Shown: positions 1 through 9,332 of the stretch, in pieces | Layout of the letters: every line of letters starts with the position of its first letter | How positions within the stretch are numbered: the first letter of the stretch is position 1 | Source: Actinomadura oligospora ATCC 43269 | Lineage (GTDB): Bacteria > Actinomycetota > Actinomycetes > Streptosporangiales > Streptosporangiaceae | Reading direction: 5' to 3' | NCBI RefSeq assembly: GCF_000518265.1 | Contig: NZ_JADG01000021.1 | Location: forward strand, 62,001-126,000 | Length of the DNA stretch: 64,000 nucleotides | The notes under the pieces: model-generated | What the model saw: the letters and a program-made list of their open reading frames with translations, nothing else | Told to the model about the DNA's origin: nothing | Databases searched by the model: none | Made by a program: the position numbers and the translations under genes

Positions 1-2196
1 GCGGCGCGTCGGGAGGGCGATCTCGGCCATGTCCTCGTCGGCGGACTCGACGCCGCCGAGCGCCTCCACGAGCTTCTGGACGACGCTCTGCGCCGAGATG
101 TGCCCCTCGCCGACCGCCGCGTACAGCGACGAGATGTCCGGGTAGCGCAGGTCACGGGCGAGGACGAGCAGCGCCTCCCCCGACATCATGCGCTGGAGCG
201 GCATGTTCTGCTTGCGCATCGCGCGGGCGATGGAGTCCTTGCCGGACTCGATCGCGGTGTCCCGCCGCTCCTTGGAGAACCAGTGCTTGATCTTGTTGCG
301 GGCGCGCGGCGACTTGACGAAGTTCAGCCAGTCGCGGGAGGGCCCGGAGTCCGGGGCCTTGCTGGTGAAGATCTCGACGGTGTCACCGTTGTCCAGGACC
401 GACTCCAGCGGCACCAGGCGCCCGTTCACCCGCGCGCCGATCGTCCGGTGCCCGACCTCGGTGTGCACGGCGTAGGCGAAGTCGACCGGCGTCGCGCCCT
501 GCGGCAGCGCGATCACGTCGCCCTTCGGGGTGAAGACGAACACCTCCGACACCGACAGGTCGAAGCGCAGCGACTCCAGGAACTCGGCCGGATCGGCGGT
601 CTCCTTCTGCCAGTCGAGCAGCTGCCGGAGCCACTGCATGTCGGCCGCCTTGCGGCCGCCGACCGTCTCCTCCTTGTACTTCCAGTGCGCGGCGACGCCG
701 TACTCGGCCCGGCGGTGCATGCCCCAGGTGCGGATCTGCAGCTCGACCGGCTTGCCCTCGGGCCCGATCACGCTGGTGTGCAGCGACTGGTACATGTTGA
801 ACTTCGGCATCGCGATGTAGTCCTTGAACCGGCCGGGGACCGGGTTCCACCGCGCGTGGATGGTGCCGAGCGCCGCGTAGCAGTCGCGGACGCTGTCCAC
901 CAGGATCCGGATGCCGACCAGGTCGTAGATCTTGTCGAAGTCCACGTCCCGGGCGATCATCTTCTGGTAGATCGAGTAGTAGTGCTTGGGCCGTCCGACC
1001 ACGGTGGCCTTGATCTTGGCCTCGCGCAGGTCGGCGGAGACGGCCTCGATGACCTCCTGCAGGAACACGTCGCGGCGCGGGGCCCGCTCGGAGACCAGCC
1101 GGGCGATCTCGTCGAACCGCTTGGGGTAGAGCGTCGCGAAGGACAGGTCCTCCAGCTCCCACTTCAGCGTGTTCATGCCCAGCCGGTGCGCCAGCGGGGC
1201 GAAGACCTCGAGGGTCTCGCGGGCCTTCTTCTCCTGCTTGTGCCGGGGCATGTACCGCAGCGTGCGCATGTTGTGCAGCCGGTCGGCAAGCTTGATCACC
1301 AGGACCCGGATGTCCCGGGACATCGCGACGACCATCTTACGGACGGTCTCGGCCTCGGCCGCGTCGCCGTACTTGACCTTGTCGAGCTTGGTCACGCCGT
1401 CCACCAGGGCGGCGATCTCGTCGCCGAAGTCGGCGCGCAGCTCCTCCAGGGTGTACTCGGTGTCCTCGACGGTGTCGTGCAGCAGGGCCGCGCACAGCGT
1501 CTCGGTGTTCATGCCGAGCTCGGCGAGGATGGTCGAGACGGCGAGCGGGTGCGTGATGTACGGGTCGCCGCTCTTGCGCTTCTGGTTCCGGTGATGGTGC
1601 GCGGCCACGTCGTAGGCGCGCTCGATCTGCCGGAGGTCCGCCTTCGGATGGGTGTTGCGGACGGTTTTGATGAGTGGTTCGAGTACCGGGTTCATGGCGG
1701 GACCGCGTTGGGATCCGAGCCGGGCGAGCCTGCGCCGCACCCTGGCCGCTGACGGTGGGATCGGGGCCGTTCCGGAGCCCGCCGGGGCGGGATCGGACGG
1801 CGTGCCCGCGGCCGGTGCCCCGCCGCCTCCGGCGGGGGCCTGCTTCGCGGGAGTGGATCCGGCGGGTTTCGCCGGATCTCCGGCTCCGGCGGGCTTCGCC
1901 GGGTCTCCGGACGCGGTCGGCGCGGGCGTCTGGCCCTTGCCCGCGGGGTTGGTCTCGGTGCCGCCGGGCTTCGCGTCGCCCTTGGCCCGAACTCGGCCCG
2001 GAGGCTCGTGGGACGCCGGGGCCGCGGACGCGGGGAGTGCCGGAGGCGGGTCGGCGGGCGTGGGACCACCGGACGGCGCGGGCGCGCTCGGTGGCGCGGC
2101 CGGAGCGCGCACCGCGGCCCCGCTCGGAGCGGCCGGACGTCCGGCGTCCGCCCGTGTTCCGATCACCGCGTCGGTTGATACCACCTCACCGGGCAC
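1..2196 (-). CDS. relA: Bifunctional (p)ppGpp synthetase/hydrolase RelA/SpoT (3' end outside window)
   Basis: Makes and degrades the alarmone (p)ppGpp in the cytoplasm. Read from the right, a Pro/Ala/Gly-rich extension of about 165 residues precedes the conserved start [12 protein letters not shown]. The HD hydrolase domain follows, with LHDTVEDT (His240-Asp241), then the synthetase domain near residues 440-510 ([24 protein letters not shown]), then a TGS domain from about 551 (EVFVFTPKG). The window ends in frame after 732 codons, so the C-terminal ACT region is missing. The GTG start at 2196 has GGAGG only 4 nt upstream; an in-frame GTG at 2184 is the alternative. Both catalytic halves look intact, so a bifunctional Rel is expected. 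It is the last gene of the apt-side block on this strand and has its own SigR-like promoter. Confidence 0.95.
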   Translation of the reverse strand, partial: MPGEVVSTDAVIGTRADAGRPAAPSGAAVRAPAAPPSAPAPSGGPTPADPPPALPASAAPASHEPPGRVRAKGDAKPGGTETNPAGKGQTPAPTASGDPAKPAGAGDPAKPAGSTPAKQAPAGGGGAPAAGTPSDPAPAGSGTAPIPPSAARVRRRLARLGSQRGPAMNPVLEPLIKTVRNTHPKADLRQIERAYDVAAHHHRNQKRKSGDPYITHPLAVSTILAELGMNTETLCAALLHDTVEDTEYTLEELRADFGDEIAALVDGVTKLDKVKYGDAAEAETVRKMVVAMSRDIRVLVIKLADRLHNMRTLRYMPRHKQEKKARETLEVFAPLAHRLGMNTLKWELEDLSFATLYPKRFDEIARLVSERAPRRDVFLQEVIEAVSADLREAKIKATVVGRPKHYYSIYQKMIARDVDFDKIYDLVGIRILVDSVRDCYAALGTIHARWNPVPGRFKDYIAMPKFNMYQSLHTSVIGPEGKPVELQIRTWGMHRRAEYGVAAHWKYKEETVGGRKAADMQWLRQLLDWQKETADPAEFLESLRFDLSVSEVFVFTPKGDVIALPQGATPVDFAYAVHTEVGHRTIGARVNGRLVPLESVLDNGDTVEIFTSKAPDSGPSRDWLNFVKSPRARNKIKHWFSKERRDTAIESGKDSIARAMRKQNMPLQRMMSGEALLVLARDLRYPDISSLYAAVGEGHISAQSVVQKLVEALGGVESADEDMAEIALPTRR

Positions 2197-2341
2197 CCAG
2201 CCTCCTCGAAGCCGTGCGGGCGCGTCTCGCCTGGTCGCCGGGCGGGTGCGCCCGTACCCGCCGGTCCCCTGATTCGGCCAGTGTATCCGGCCCCCATTTC
2301 GCACCCGGCCCAAACCACGATCTCGGGTGCGTGATCAGTAG

Positions 2342-2367
2342 AACATTCTTGCGGGTTGGGACATTCC
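2342..2367 (-). promoter_or_regulatory. SigR-like promoter upstream of relA
   Basis: On the minus strand GGAAT (2367-2363) is followed after exactly 18 nt by GTT (2344-2342). This fits the disulfide-stress sigma factor SigR consensus GGAAT-N18-GTT. Transcription would start near 2335, leaving an untranslated leader of roughly 135 nt before the relA start. relA is a known SigR target in Streptomyces coelicolor, which supports the call. The assignment here rests on the motif alone. Confidence 0.6.
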
Positions 2368-2435
2368 GTATGTTCCGGGAGGGTTCCGGCGGGGTAGGTG
2401 AGGAGGTTCGAGCGAAGTCCTGAAGGGCTGCGGAC

Positions 2436-2960
2436 TCAGACGGTCACCATTGCGTGCACGTCCAGGCCGTCCAGCTTGTCGCGTCCGTTGAGGAAGGACA
2501 GCTCCATCAGCACCGACAGCCCGACCACCTCGCCGCCGCCGCGCCGGACCAGTTCGGCCGCCGCGCGAGCGGTGCCGCCGGTCGCGAGCACGTCGTCCAC
2601 GATCAGCACCCGGTCGCCCGGGACGAAGGCGTCGGTGTGCATCTCGATCGTCTCGGTGCCGTACTCGAGCTCGTAGCTCTGCTCGTAGGTCTGCGCGGGC
2701 AGTTTGCCCTTCTTGCGCACCGGGACGAAGCCCGCGCCCATGTGGTAGGCGACGGGGGCGGCCAGGATGAACCCGCGCGCCTCGATTCCGACGATCTTGT
2801 CGACGGTGCCTCGGCCGTAGTGGTTGACCACCGTGTCGACCACGCCGGCGAACGCCACGTGGTCGGCCAGCAGCGGGGTGATGTCCTTGAACAGCACGCC
2901 CGGCTTCGGGTAGTCGCTCACGTCGCGAATCCGGTCCTGGATCAGCTTGTCGAGGTCCAC
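2436..2960 (-). CDS. apt: Adenine phosphoribosyltransferase
   Basis: Converts adenine and PRPP to AMP in purine salvage. The 174-residue protein has the usual family length, the opening LIQDRIRDVSDYPKPGVLFKDITPLL typical of Apt, and the PRPP-binding loop VLIVDDVLATGGTA near residues 120-135. It starts at ATG 2960 and lies between secF and relA on the same strand, a neighbourhood conserved in actinobacteria. A gap of about 150 nt to secF leaves room for its own promoter, although none is obvious. The 239-nt gap to relA carries the SigR-like site. Confidence 0.95.
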   Translation of the reverse strand: MDLDKLIQDRIRDVSDYPKPGVLFKDITPLLADHVAFAGVVDTVVNHYGRGTVDKIVGIEARGFILAAPVAYHMGAGFVPVRKKGKLPAQTYEQSYELEYGTETIEMHTDAFVPGDRVLIVDDVLATGGTARAAAELVRRGGGEVVGLSVLMELSFLNGRDKLDGLDVHAMVTV

Positions 2961-3107
2961 GGGTCTCCCTCTTGCGTCTTCTTCCGGGGCCCGGACGATC
3001 GGCGGGCGGCCGTCCGGGCACAGTGCGACGGCCGTGCCCGCCCACCCCGGTGGACCGGGGGGACCGACACGGCCGTCATGCTCGTTCGAGCAGGTCGTCC
3101 CAGCAGC

Positions 3108-4283
3108 CTACTTGCCGCGACGCTGTTGCCGGGTACCGCGCTTGGGCTGCTGACGCGGCCCCTGCTGCACCACCTTCTTCAGCGTGACACCGGCGGGCAC
3201 TCCGCCCTGTGCCGTGCCCGCGGCGGACGCGCCGTCCTCCGGCACGTCGTCGGACGGCGGAGTGTCGTCGTCGTCCGAGGCCGAGCGGGCCGTCGCCTTG
3301 GCGACCTTCGCCTGCTGCTTCGGGCTCTGCTCGCGCTTGGCGATGTTCGCCCGCAGCTCCTTGAACCTCGGCTCCCGCTCCTTCAGCTGGACCAGCAGCG
3401 GCGTCGCCACGCAGATCGAGGAGTAGGTGCCGACGATCATGCCGACGAACAGGGCGAGCGACAGGTCCTTCAGGGTGCCCGCCCCGAACAGCGTGGTGCC
3501 GATGAACAGGATCGCCGCGACCGGCAGGATCGCCACCAGCGAGGTGTTCAGCGACCGGACCAGGGTGCTGGACAGCGCCTGGTTGGCCGCCTCGCTGTAG
3601 GTGATCTTCGACTTGGCGTTCAGCGGCCGCGTGACCTCCTTGATCATGTCGAACACCACGACCGCGTCGTACAGCGAGTATCCGAGAATGGTCAGGAAGC
3701 CCAGCACGGTCGCCGGGGTGACCTCGAACCCCGACCAGGCGTAGATGCCGGCCGTGATGATCAGGTCGTGCAGCAGCGCCACCATCGCGGCGACCGCCAT
3801 CCGCCACTCGAAGGCGACCGACAGGTAGGCGATGATCAGGATCATGAAGACGACGAGCGCCTGCCACGCCTTCTTGGTGATCTCACCGCCCCAGGACGCG
3901 CCGACGATCTGACTGCTGACGTCGTTCTCCGAGACGCCCAGCTTCTCCGAGACGTCCTTCTTGACCTCGTTGACCTGCTTGGGGTCGAGGCTCTCGGTGG
4001 TGACGCGCCAGTTGCCGCCCGCCTTCTGCACGGTCGTCTGGTGCACACCGGCCGAGGTGACCGCGCCGCGCACGTCCTCGATCGAGTGGTGCGAGGCCTT
4101 GGCGATGGTGAAGACCGAGCCGCCCTTGAACTCCACACCGAAGGTCAGCCCCTGGACGAGCAGGCCGACCAGGGAGAACACGATCAGCAGGCCGGAGATC
4201 GAGTACCAGACCTTCGGCCGGCCGACGATGTCGGCGCTGATCTCGCCCCGGTAGATCCGGGAGATGATCGCACGCAGTCCCAT
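3108..4283 (-). CDS. secF: Protein translocase subunit SecF
   Basis: Membrane partner of SecD that uses the proton motive force to help complete Sec-dependent export. The 391-residue protein opens with a cytoplasmic stretch and a first membrane helix (SISGLLIVFSLVGLLVQGL). The family signature FGVEFKGGSVFTI follows, then a periplasmic-side domain and a cluster of five helices. The tail after about residue 300 is charged and low in complexity (KREQSPKQQAKVAKATARSA) and ends in a basic run, an extension common in actinobacterial SecF. It starts 2 nt after the secD stop, so the two are surely co-translated. Confidence 0.95.
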   Translation of the reverse strand: MGLRAIISRIYRGEISADIVGRPKVWYSISGLLIVFSLVGLLVQGLTFGVEFKGGSVFTIAKASHHSIEDVRGAVTSAGVHQTTVQKAGGNWRVTTESLDPKQVNEVKKDVSEKLGVSENDVSSQIVGASWGGEITKKAWQALVVFMILIIAYLSVAFEWRMAVAAMVALLHDLIITAGIYAWSGFEVTPATVLGFLTILGYSLYDAVVVFDMIKEVTRPLNAKSKITYSEAANQALSSTLVRSLNTSLVAILPVAAILFIGTTLFGAGTLKDLSLALFVGMIVGTYSSICVATPLLVQLKEREPRFKELRANIAKREQSPKQQAKVAKATARSASDDDDTPPSDDVPEDGASAAGTAQGGVPAGVTLKKVVQQGPRQQPKRGTRQQRRGK

Positions 4284-4285
4284 GA

Positions 4286-6121
4286 TCAGACCTCCTGGCT
4301 CGTCGGGCGGGCGGCGCCGGTCGCACGGGACTGCGTCGTCCGGCGCAGTCGCGCGGCGTCCAGCCCCGACAGCTTGTGGCCCCGGCCGAAGAACTTGGTC
4401 CGGCTCAGCAGCGCCACCAGCGGCTTGGTGAAGAAGAACACCACCACGACGTCGATCAGCGTGGTCAGGCCCATCGCGAACGCGAAGCCAGCGACGCCGC
4501 CGACGGCGAGGAAGTACAGCACGACCGCGGCGAGGAAGGTCACCGCGTCCGCCACCAGGATGGTACGCCGCGCGCGCTTCCAGGCGACCTCGACCGACGG
4601 CCGAAGGGCCCGTCCGGCGCGCAGCTCGTCGCGGATTCGTTCGAAGTAGACGATGAACGAGTCCGCGGTGATGCCGATCGACACGATCAGACCGATGATG
4701 TGCGGCAGGCTGAGCCGCCAGCCGATGTTCTCACCGAGGATGACCACGGCCACGTAGGTCATCCAGGACGCGATGACCAGCGAGCCGACCGCGACCAGGC
4801 CGAGGCCCCGGTAGTAGACCATGCAGTACAGCAGGACCAGCGCCAGGCCGATACCGCCGGCGATCAGGCCGCCGCGCAGCTGGTCGGCGCCCAGCGTGGA
4901 CGACACCTCGTCGATCGCGCTCATCTTGAACTCGAGCGGGAGAGCGCCGTACTTGAGCTTGTTGGACAGGTCCTCGGCGTAGGTCTGGGTGAAGCTCTCC
5001 GCCGGGCCGTCGATCCGGGCGCTGCCGCCGGTGATCGGGCCCTGGTTGATCGACGGGGCCGACACGACCTGGCCGTCCAGCACGATCGCGACCTGCGCCT
5101 GCGGGGACGACGGGTTGGCCTGGTAGGCCTTGGACGCCTCGCTGGTGGTCTGGGAGAACTGGTTGCCGCCCTTGCCGGTGAAGGTCAGGTTCACCGACCA
5201 GCTCGACTGGCCCTGCGAGGTGTCCGGCGGCATCGCGGTCGCGGACTTGACGTCCTCGCCGAGCACCCGCACCGGGCCCAGCAGGTACTTGGTGACCTGC
5301 CCCTTCTCGGCCTTGTCGTCACACGCCACGACCCACTTGCGGTTCACGTCGTTGGAGCCCTTGACGGTCGGGCCGCCCTTGGCGCCGCAGACGGTCTGCT
5401 GGAACAGGGCGATGGCGTCCTTGTCCTCGACACCGGCGAAGTCGTTGCCGTCGGCGCCGACCGGCGGCGTCTGCGCGGTCGGGGTGTCCGACGGCTTCGG
5501 CGTGGCCGAACCGGTCGGCTTGGCCTTCGGCGACCCGGACGGCGTCGGGGCCGTCAGCGCCTGCGACAGCGCCCGCCCGCGCGGCGTGGACGAGTCGGAC
5601 GGCTTCGGCGTGGCCGAACCCGACGGCTTGGCCGACGGGCTCGCGGCGCCCGGGATCGTCGCCTTGCCGGACGGCGTGGCGCCCGCCTTCGGGCTGGAGG
5701 TCGCGGTCGGCGTGGTCGCCGGAGTCTGCGCCGGCAGCCCGCTCGACTCGGCGAACACCTGCCGGAACTGGAGCTTGGCGGTGGAGCCGATGGTCTCCGC
5801 CGCGCGGCTCTGCCCCTGGCCGGGCAGGTTCACCACGATGTTGTTGCCGCCCTGCTTGGCGACCTCGCCGTCCGAGACGCCGAGCCCGTTGACCCGCTGC
5901 GTCATGATCTTGACGGCCTGGTCCATCTGGCTGCTCGGCGGGGTCTTGCCGTTCTCGGTGTGCGCGGTCAGCGTGACGGTCGTCCCGCCCGCGAGGTCGA
6001 GCCCCAGCTTGGGGGTCCCCTTCCCCTGCATGAACATCACGCCGGTCAGGGCCGCCATGACCACGAAGAGCGCCAGAAGTGTGCGCCCCGGCCTGGGGAC
6101 ATTGCTACGAGACGATGCCAC
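4286..6121 (-). CDS. secD: Protein translocase subunit SecD
   Basis: RND-like subunit of the SecDF complex. The 611-residue protein starts with GTG, has one N-terminal helix, then the signature LGLDLAGGTTVTLTA and the P1 head region. A Ser/Thr/Pro/Ala-rich insertion (about residues 130-225, with repeats such as GSATPKPSD) lies inside the extracellular domain. The C-terminal membrane core keeps IGLIVSIGITADSFIVYFERIRDELRAGR. The insertion is longer than in enterobacterial SecD but is often seen in actinobacteria. It lies 41 nt downstream of yajC and directly before secF. Confidence 0.95.
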   Translation of the reverse strand: MASSRSNVPRPGRTLLALFVVMAALTGVMFMQGKGTPKLGLDLAGGTTVTLTAHTENGKTPPSSQMDQAVKIMTQRVNGLGVSDGEVAKQGGNNIVVNLPGQGQSRAAETIGSTAKLQFRQVFAESSGLPAQTPATTPTATSSPKAGATPSGKATIPGAASPSAKPSGSATPKPSDSSTPRGRALSQALTAPTPSGSPKAKPTGSATPKPSDTPTAQTPPVGADGNDFAGVEDKDAIALFQQTVCGAKGGPTVKGSNDVNRKWVVACDDKAEKGQVTKYLLGPVRVLGEDVKSATAMPPDTSQGQSSWSVNLTFTGKGGNQFSQTTSEASKAYQANPSSPQAQVAIVLDGQVVSAPSINQGPITGGSARIDGPAESFTQTYAEDLSNKLKYGALPLEFKMSAIDEVSSTLGADQLRGGLIAGGIGLALVLLYCMVYYRGLGLVAVGSLVIASWMTYVAVVILGENIGWRLSLPHIIGLIVSIGITADSFIVYFERIRDELRAGRALRPSVEVAWKRARRTILVADAVTFLAAVVLYFLAVGGVAGFAFAMGLTTLIDVVVVFFFTKPLVALLSRTKFFGRGHKLSGLDAARLRRTTQSRATGAARPTSQEV

Positions 6122-6162
6122 TGGTCGTCGAACTTCCCGTCTTGTCGGTGCCGCCGCGGGTT

Positions 6163-6678
6163 TTAGGCGGAGGGCTTGTCGGCCTTGCCCGCGTGGGCGG
6201 GGGCCTCGTCCTCGTCCTTCGCGTCGGCCTTAACGCCCGCCTTCACGGCGGTCTTCCCGTCCTTGTCGGCGTCGTCCTCGACGTCGACGGCCTTCGCCGG
6301 CGACTCGTCGTCGCCCTTGGCGTCGGTCTCGGCCGGGGCGTCGTCCTGCTCGTCGCCGTCGAGCTCCTCGTCGGCGGGCTCGTCCTTCAGGACGGTCATG
6401 ACCGCCTGCTTGACGAACTTGGCCTCCACGCCGGGGGCGATCTCCAGCACGATGCCGTCGTCCTGCACTTCGACCACCGTGGCGTGCATGCCGGCGGTGG
6501 TGATGACCCGGGTGCCGGGCGCGATGCTGTTCTGCAGCTGCATCTGCTCCTTGCGCCGCCTGCTCTGCGGCCGGATCAGCAGGAAATAGAAGACCAGCGG
6601 CACGGCCAGGAGGAGCAGCAGGTTGAATGCACCGCTGCCCCCTGAGCTCGCCGCCAGGATGTGTGTGTCGCTGCCCAT
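6163..6678 (-). CDS. yajC: Preprotein translocase subunit YajC
   Basis: Small Sec accessory protein that associates with SecDF. One membrane helix (FNLLLLLAVPLVFYFLLIRP) is followed by the conserved RRRKEQMQLQNSIAPGTRVITTAGMHATV segment. The protein is 171 residues, longer than the roughly 110 usual in enterobacteria, because of an acidic Asp/Glu/Lys/Ala tail from about residue 95. The ATG at 6678 has AAGGAC about 8 nt upstream. It is the first gene of the yajC-secD-secF run and has a good promoter just upstream. Confidence 0.93.
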   Translation of the reverse strand: MGSDTHILAASSGGSGAFNLLLLLAVPLVFYFLLIRPQSRRRKEQMQLQNSIAPGTRVITTAGMHATVVEVQDDGIVLEIAPGVEAKFVKQAVMTVLKDEPADEELDGDEQDDAPAETDAKGDDESPAKAVDVEDDADKDGKTAVKAGVKADAKDEDEAPAHAGKADKPSA

Positions 6679-6771
6679 TACGGGGCGTCCTTCCGATTGA
6701 TTTGCCCAGCCTGTGGCCGGTAGGCCGTGTCTCGGGACCGCCGGCTGGTGGACGGTGTGACCAAGTCCCGG

Positions 6772-6800
6772 AGTCTAGAGAGTACGCGAGACCCCGGCAA
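6772..6800 (-). promoter_or_regulatory. Sigma70-like promoter for yajC-secDF
   Basis: On the minus strand TTGCCG (6800-6795) is followed after 17 nt by TAGACT (6777-6772), a near-ideal housekeeping promoter for a high-GC actinomycete. It points toward yajC with a leader of about 85-90 nt. No other box of similar quality is visible in the 245-nt ruvB-yajC gap. Confidence 0.65.
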
Positions 6801-6923
6801 CGACGTGACGAGCGGCACTCTCGGGAAGTTCCCAACCCGTTACGCCCCGATCACGCCGCCGTGATCATGTCACCCCGGCCGGCCCGGCCGTCACACCGCC
6901 CGCCCACGCCTCCGGAACCCCGT

Positions 6924-7994
6924 CTACTCGGGCTGTTCGGCGCCCTCGTCGAGATCGAACAGGGCCGCGCCCGCCAGCGGGGCGGTCGGGGGCGGGGTGA
7001 GTCCCAGATGCGCCCACGCCGCGGGGGTCGCGATGCGTCCCCGGGGCGTGCGGGCCAGGAACCCCTGCCGGACGAGGAAGGGCTCCGCCACCACCTCGAC
7101 GGTCTCCGGCTCCTCCCCCACCGACACGGCCAGGGTGGACAGGCCGACCGGACCGCCGCCGAACTTGCGCAGCAGCGACGCCAGGACCGCCCGGTCGAGA
7201 CGGTCCAGCCCTCGTTCGTCCACCTCGTACAGCGTGAGGGCGGCGCGGGCGGCCTCGTGCGTCACCCTGCCGTCGCCCCGCACCTCGGCGTAGTCACGGA
7301 CGCGCCGCAGCAGGCGGTTGGCGATACGCGGCGTGCCCCGGGACCGGGACGCCACCTCCGCGGCGCCCTCGTCGGTGATCTCCACCTCCAGCAGCCGCGC
7401 CGACCGCTGGACGATCACCTCGAGCTCGGCCGGGCCGTAGAAGTCCATGTGCCCGGTGAAACCGAACCGGTCGCGCAGCGGGCCCGGCAGCATCCCGGCC
7501 CGCGTCGTCGCGCCGACCAGCGTGAACGGGGCGATGTCGAGCGGAATGGCGGTCGCCCCCGGGCCCTTGCCCACCATCACGTCGACGCGGAAGTCCTCCA
7601 TCGCCATGTAGAGCATCTCCTCGGCGGGACGGGCCATCCGGTGGATCTCGTCCAGGAACAGCACCTCCCCCTCGGCCAGCGTCGACAGCACGGCGGCCAG
7701 GTCCCCGGCGCGTTCGATCGCGGGGCCCGAGGTGATCCGCAGCGGCTGCCCGAGCTCGGCAGCGATGATCATGGCGAGAGTGGTCTTGCCGAGTCCCGGT
7801 CCGCCCGACAACAGCACGTGGTCGGGCGTGCGGCCGCGCCGCAGCGCGCTGCGCAGCACCAGCGACAGCTGCTCGCGGACCCGCTCCTGCCCGACGAAGT
7901 CGTCCAGCCGCTTGGGCCGCAGCGCGGCCTCGATGACCTGCTCCTCCGGCCCCTCGGCTCCCCCGCCGACCAGGCGCTCGTCGTACTCGCTCAT
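6924..7994 (-). CDS. ruvB: Holliday junction branch migration ATPase RuvB
   Basis: AAA+ motor that drives branch migration of Holliday junctions with RuvA. The 356 residues include [18 protein letters not shown], Walker [12 protein letters not shown], Walker [10 protein letters not shown], sensor sequence [18 protein letters not shown] and the C-terminal winged-helix domain ([13 protein letters not shown]). The start codon overlaps the ruvA stop by ATGA, so the ruvC-ruvA-ruvB operon is translationally coupled. Confidence 0.97.
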   Translation of the reverse strand: MSEYDERLVGGGAEGPEEQVIEAALRPKRLDDFVGQERVREQLSLVLRSALRRGRTPDHVLLSGGPGLGKTTLAMIIAAELGQPLRITSGPAIERAGDLAAVLSTLAEGEVLFLDEIHRMARPAEEMLYMAMEDFRVDVMVGKGPGATAIPLDIAPFTLVGATTRAGMLPGPLRDRFGFTGHMDFYGPAELEVIVQRSARLLEVEITDEGAAEVASRSRGTPRIANRLLRRVRDYAEVRGDGRVTHEAARAALTLYEVDERGLDRLDRAVLASLLRKFGGGPVGLSTLAVSVGEEPETVEVVAEPFLVRQGFLARTPRGRIATPAAWAHLGLTPPPTAPLAGAALFDLDEGAEQPE

Positions 7995-8596
7995 CGGCTC
8001 AGCTTCTTCAGCGCGGCCTTCAGCAGCTCACCTACCGGCGGGACCTCGGTGCCGTCCAGGTCGGCGGCGACCGCGTCCACGGCCGCGTCGGCGTCCTTGA
8101 CCGTCCAGCCGAGGTTCACCAGGCCGGTCTGCACCTGCGCGCGCCACGCCTGGCCCGCGCCCGGACGGCGCCCGGGCGCCTCCGGCGCCCCGACCGGGCT
8201 GCCCAGCCGGTCCTTCAATTCCAGGACGATGCGCTGCGCACCCTTCTTGCCGATGCCCGGCACCTGCGTGAGCGCGGTCACGTCCTCCTGCGCGACCGCG
8301 AGACGCAGCCGGTCCGGAGGGTGGACGGCCAGCATCGCCAGCGCCAGCCGCGGACCGACGCCGCTCGCCGTCTGCAGCAGCTCGAAGATCTGCCGCTCGT
8401 CGTCGTCGGCGAACCCGAACAGGGTGAGCGAGTCCTCCCGCACGACCATCGACGTCGGCACGTGCGCGTCCTCACCGATCTTGAGACCGGCGAGCGTCGC
8501 CGGGGCGCACTGCACCGCCATGCCGACGCCGTGCACGTCGATCACCGCGCCGTCCGGTCCTACGGCGGCGACCTTGCCGCTGACGAACGCGATCAC
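7991..8596 (-). CDS. ruvA: Holliday junction branch migration protein RuvA
   Basis: Tetrameric junction-binding protein that loads RuvB. The 201-residue protein begins [20 protein letters not shown] (OB fold). It has the helix-hairpin-helix segments [13 protein letters not shown] and [20 protein letters not shown], and ends with the RuvB-contacting domain III. The GTG start overlaps the ruvC stop (GTGA) and the stop overlaps the ruvB start (ATGA). Confidence 0.96.
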   Translation of the reverse strand: MIAFVSGKVAAVGPDGAVIDVHGVGMAVQCAPATLAGLKIGEDAHVPTSMVVREDSLTLFGFADDDERQIFELLQTASGVGPRLALAMLAVHPPDRLRLAVAQEDVTALTQVPGIGKKGAQRIVLELKDRLGSPVGAPEAPGRRPGAGQAWRAQVQTGLVNLGWTVKDADAAVDAVAADLDGTEVPPVGELLKAALKKLSR

Positions 8597-9204
8597 CTCG
8601 GGAAACCTCCTCGACTACGGGAACGCGCCGCCCTCTGCGCCTCGGCGATCCGGGCGGCGTTGATCTCTGCCTGGCTGGGACCGGCCTGGCCGGGGACCGG
8701 ACGGGTGCGGGCCGCGGCCAGCCGCGCCTGCCCACCGCCCCGCCACACGTGGCAGATCGCCAGGGCGAGCGCGTCGGCGGCGTCGGCGGGCCTCGGCGGC
8801 GCGTCCAGCCGCAGCAGCCGCGTCACCATCGATGTGACCTGCGCCTTGTCGGCGCGCCCGTTGCCGGTGATCGCGGCCTTCGCCTCGCTCGGCGTGTGCA
8901 TCGCCACCGGCAGGCCCCGGCGCGCCGCCGCGACCATCGCCAGCCCCGCCGCCTGCGCAGTGCCCATGACCGTGCTGACGTTGTGCTGCGCGAACACCCG
9001 CTCCACCGCGACGACCTCGGGGCACAGCTCGTCCATGAGCGCCTCGATGCCCTGCTCGATGCCGAGCAGCCGGAGCGCGACGTCCTCGTCCGGCGCGGTG
9101 CGGACGACCGACACGTGCACCAGGCTCAGCGGCGCTCCGGGAACGCCCTCCACGACGCCGACACCGCATCTGGTGAGCCCGGGGTCCACGCCCATCACCC
9201 GCAC
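8593..9204 (-). CDS. ruvC: Crossover junction endodeoxyribonuclease RuvC
   Basis: Resolvase that cleaves Holliday junctions. The 203-residue protein opens with [19 protein letters not shown], carrying the first catalytic Asp. It keeps [23 protein letters not shown] with the catalytic Glu, and the late acidic pair in [13 protein letters not shown] basic Arg-rich tail after about residue 165 exceeds the usual length. It starts with GTG and heads ruvCAB, with 128 nt separating it from the next gene upstream. Confidence 0.96.
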   Translation of the reverse strand: MRVMGVDPGLTRCGVGVVEGVPGAPLSLVHVSVVRTAPDEDVALRLLGIEQGIEALMDELCPEVVAVERVFAQHNVSTVMGTAQAAGLAMVAAARRGLPVAMHTPSEAKAAITGNGRADKAQVTSMVTRLLRLDAPPRPADAADALALAICHVWRGGGQARLAAARTRPVPGQAGPSQAEINAARIAEAQRAARSRSRGGFPR

Positions 9205-9332
9205 GGCCCCGCCCTTCGATCATGTGTTCGGCCGACGCCACGCTATCGGACACCGGCGACGAGCGCTCGCAGGCCGTGCCGCGCCGGTCCGACGGCCGAC
9301 CGCGTCCGACGGCCGACCGCGCGGCGTCGCCG

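Noticed and set aside
100-1752. Long plus-strand open frame opposite relA
   Set aside because: The minus strand encodes an unmistakable Rel protein with HD, synthetase and TGS motifs. The plus frame shows no family features.
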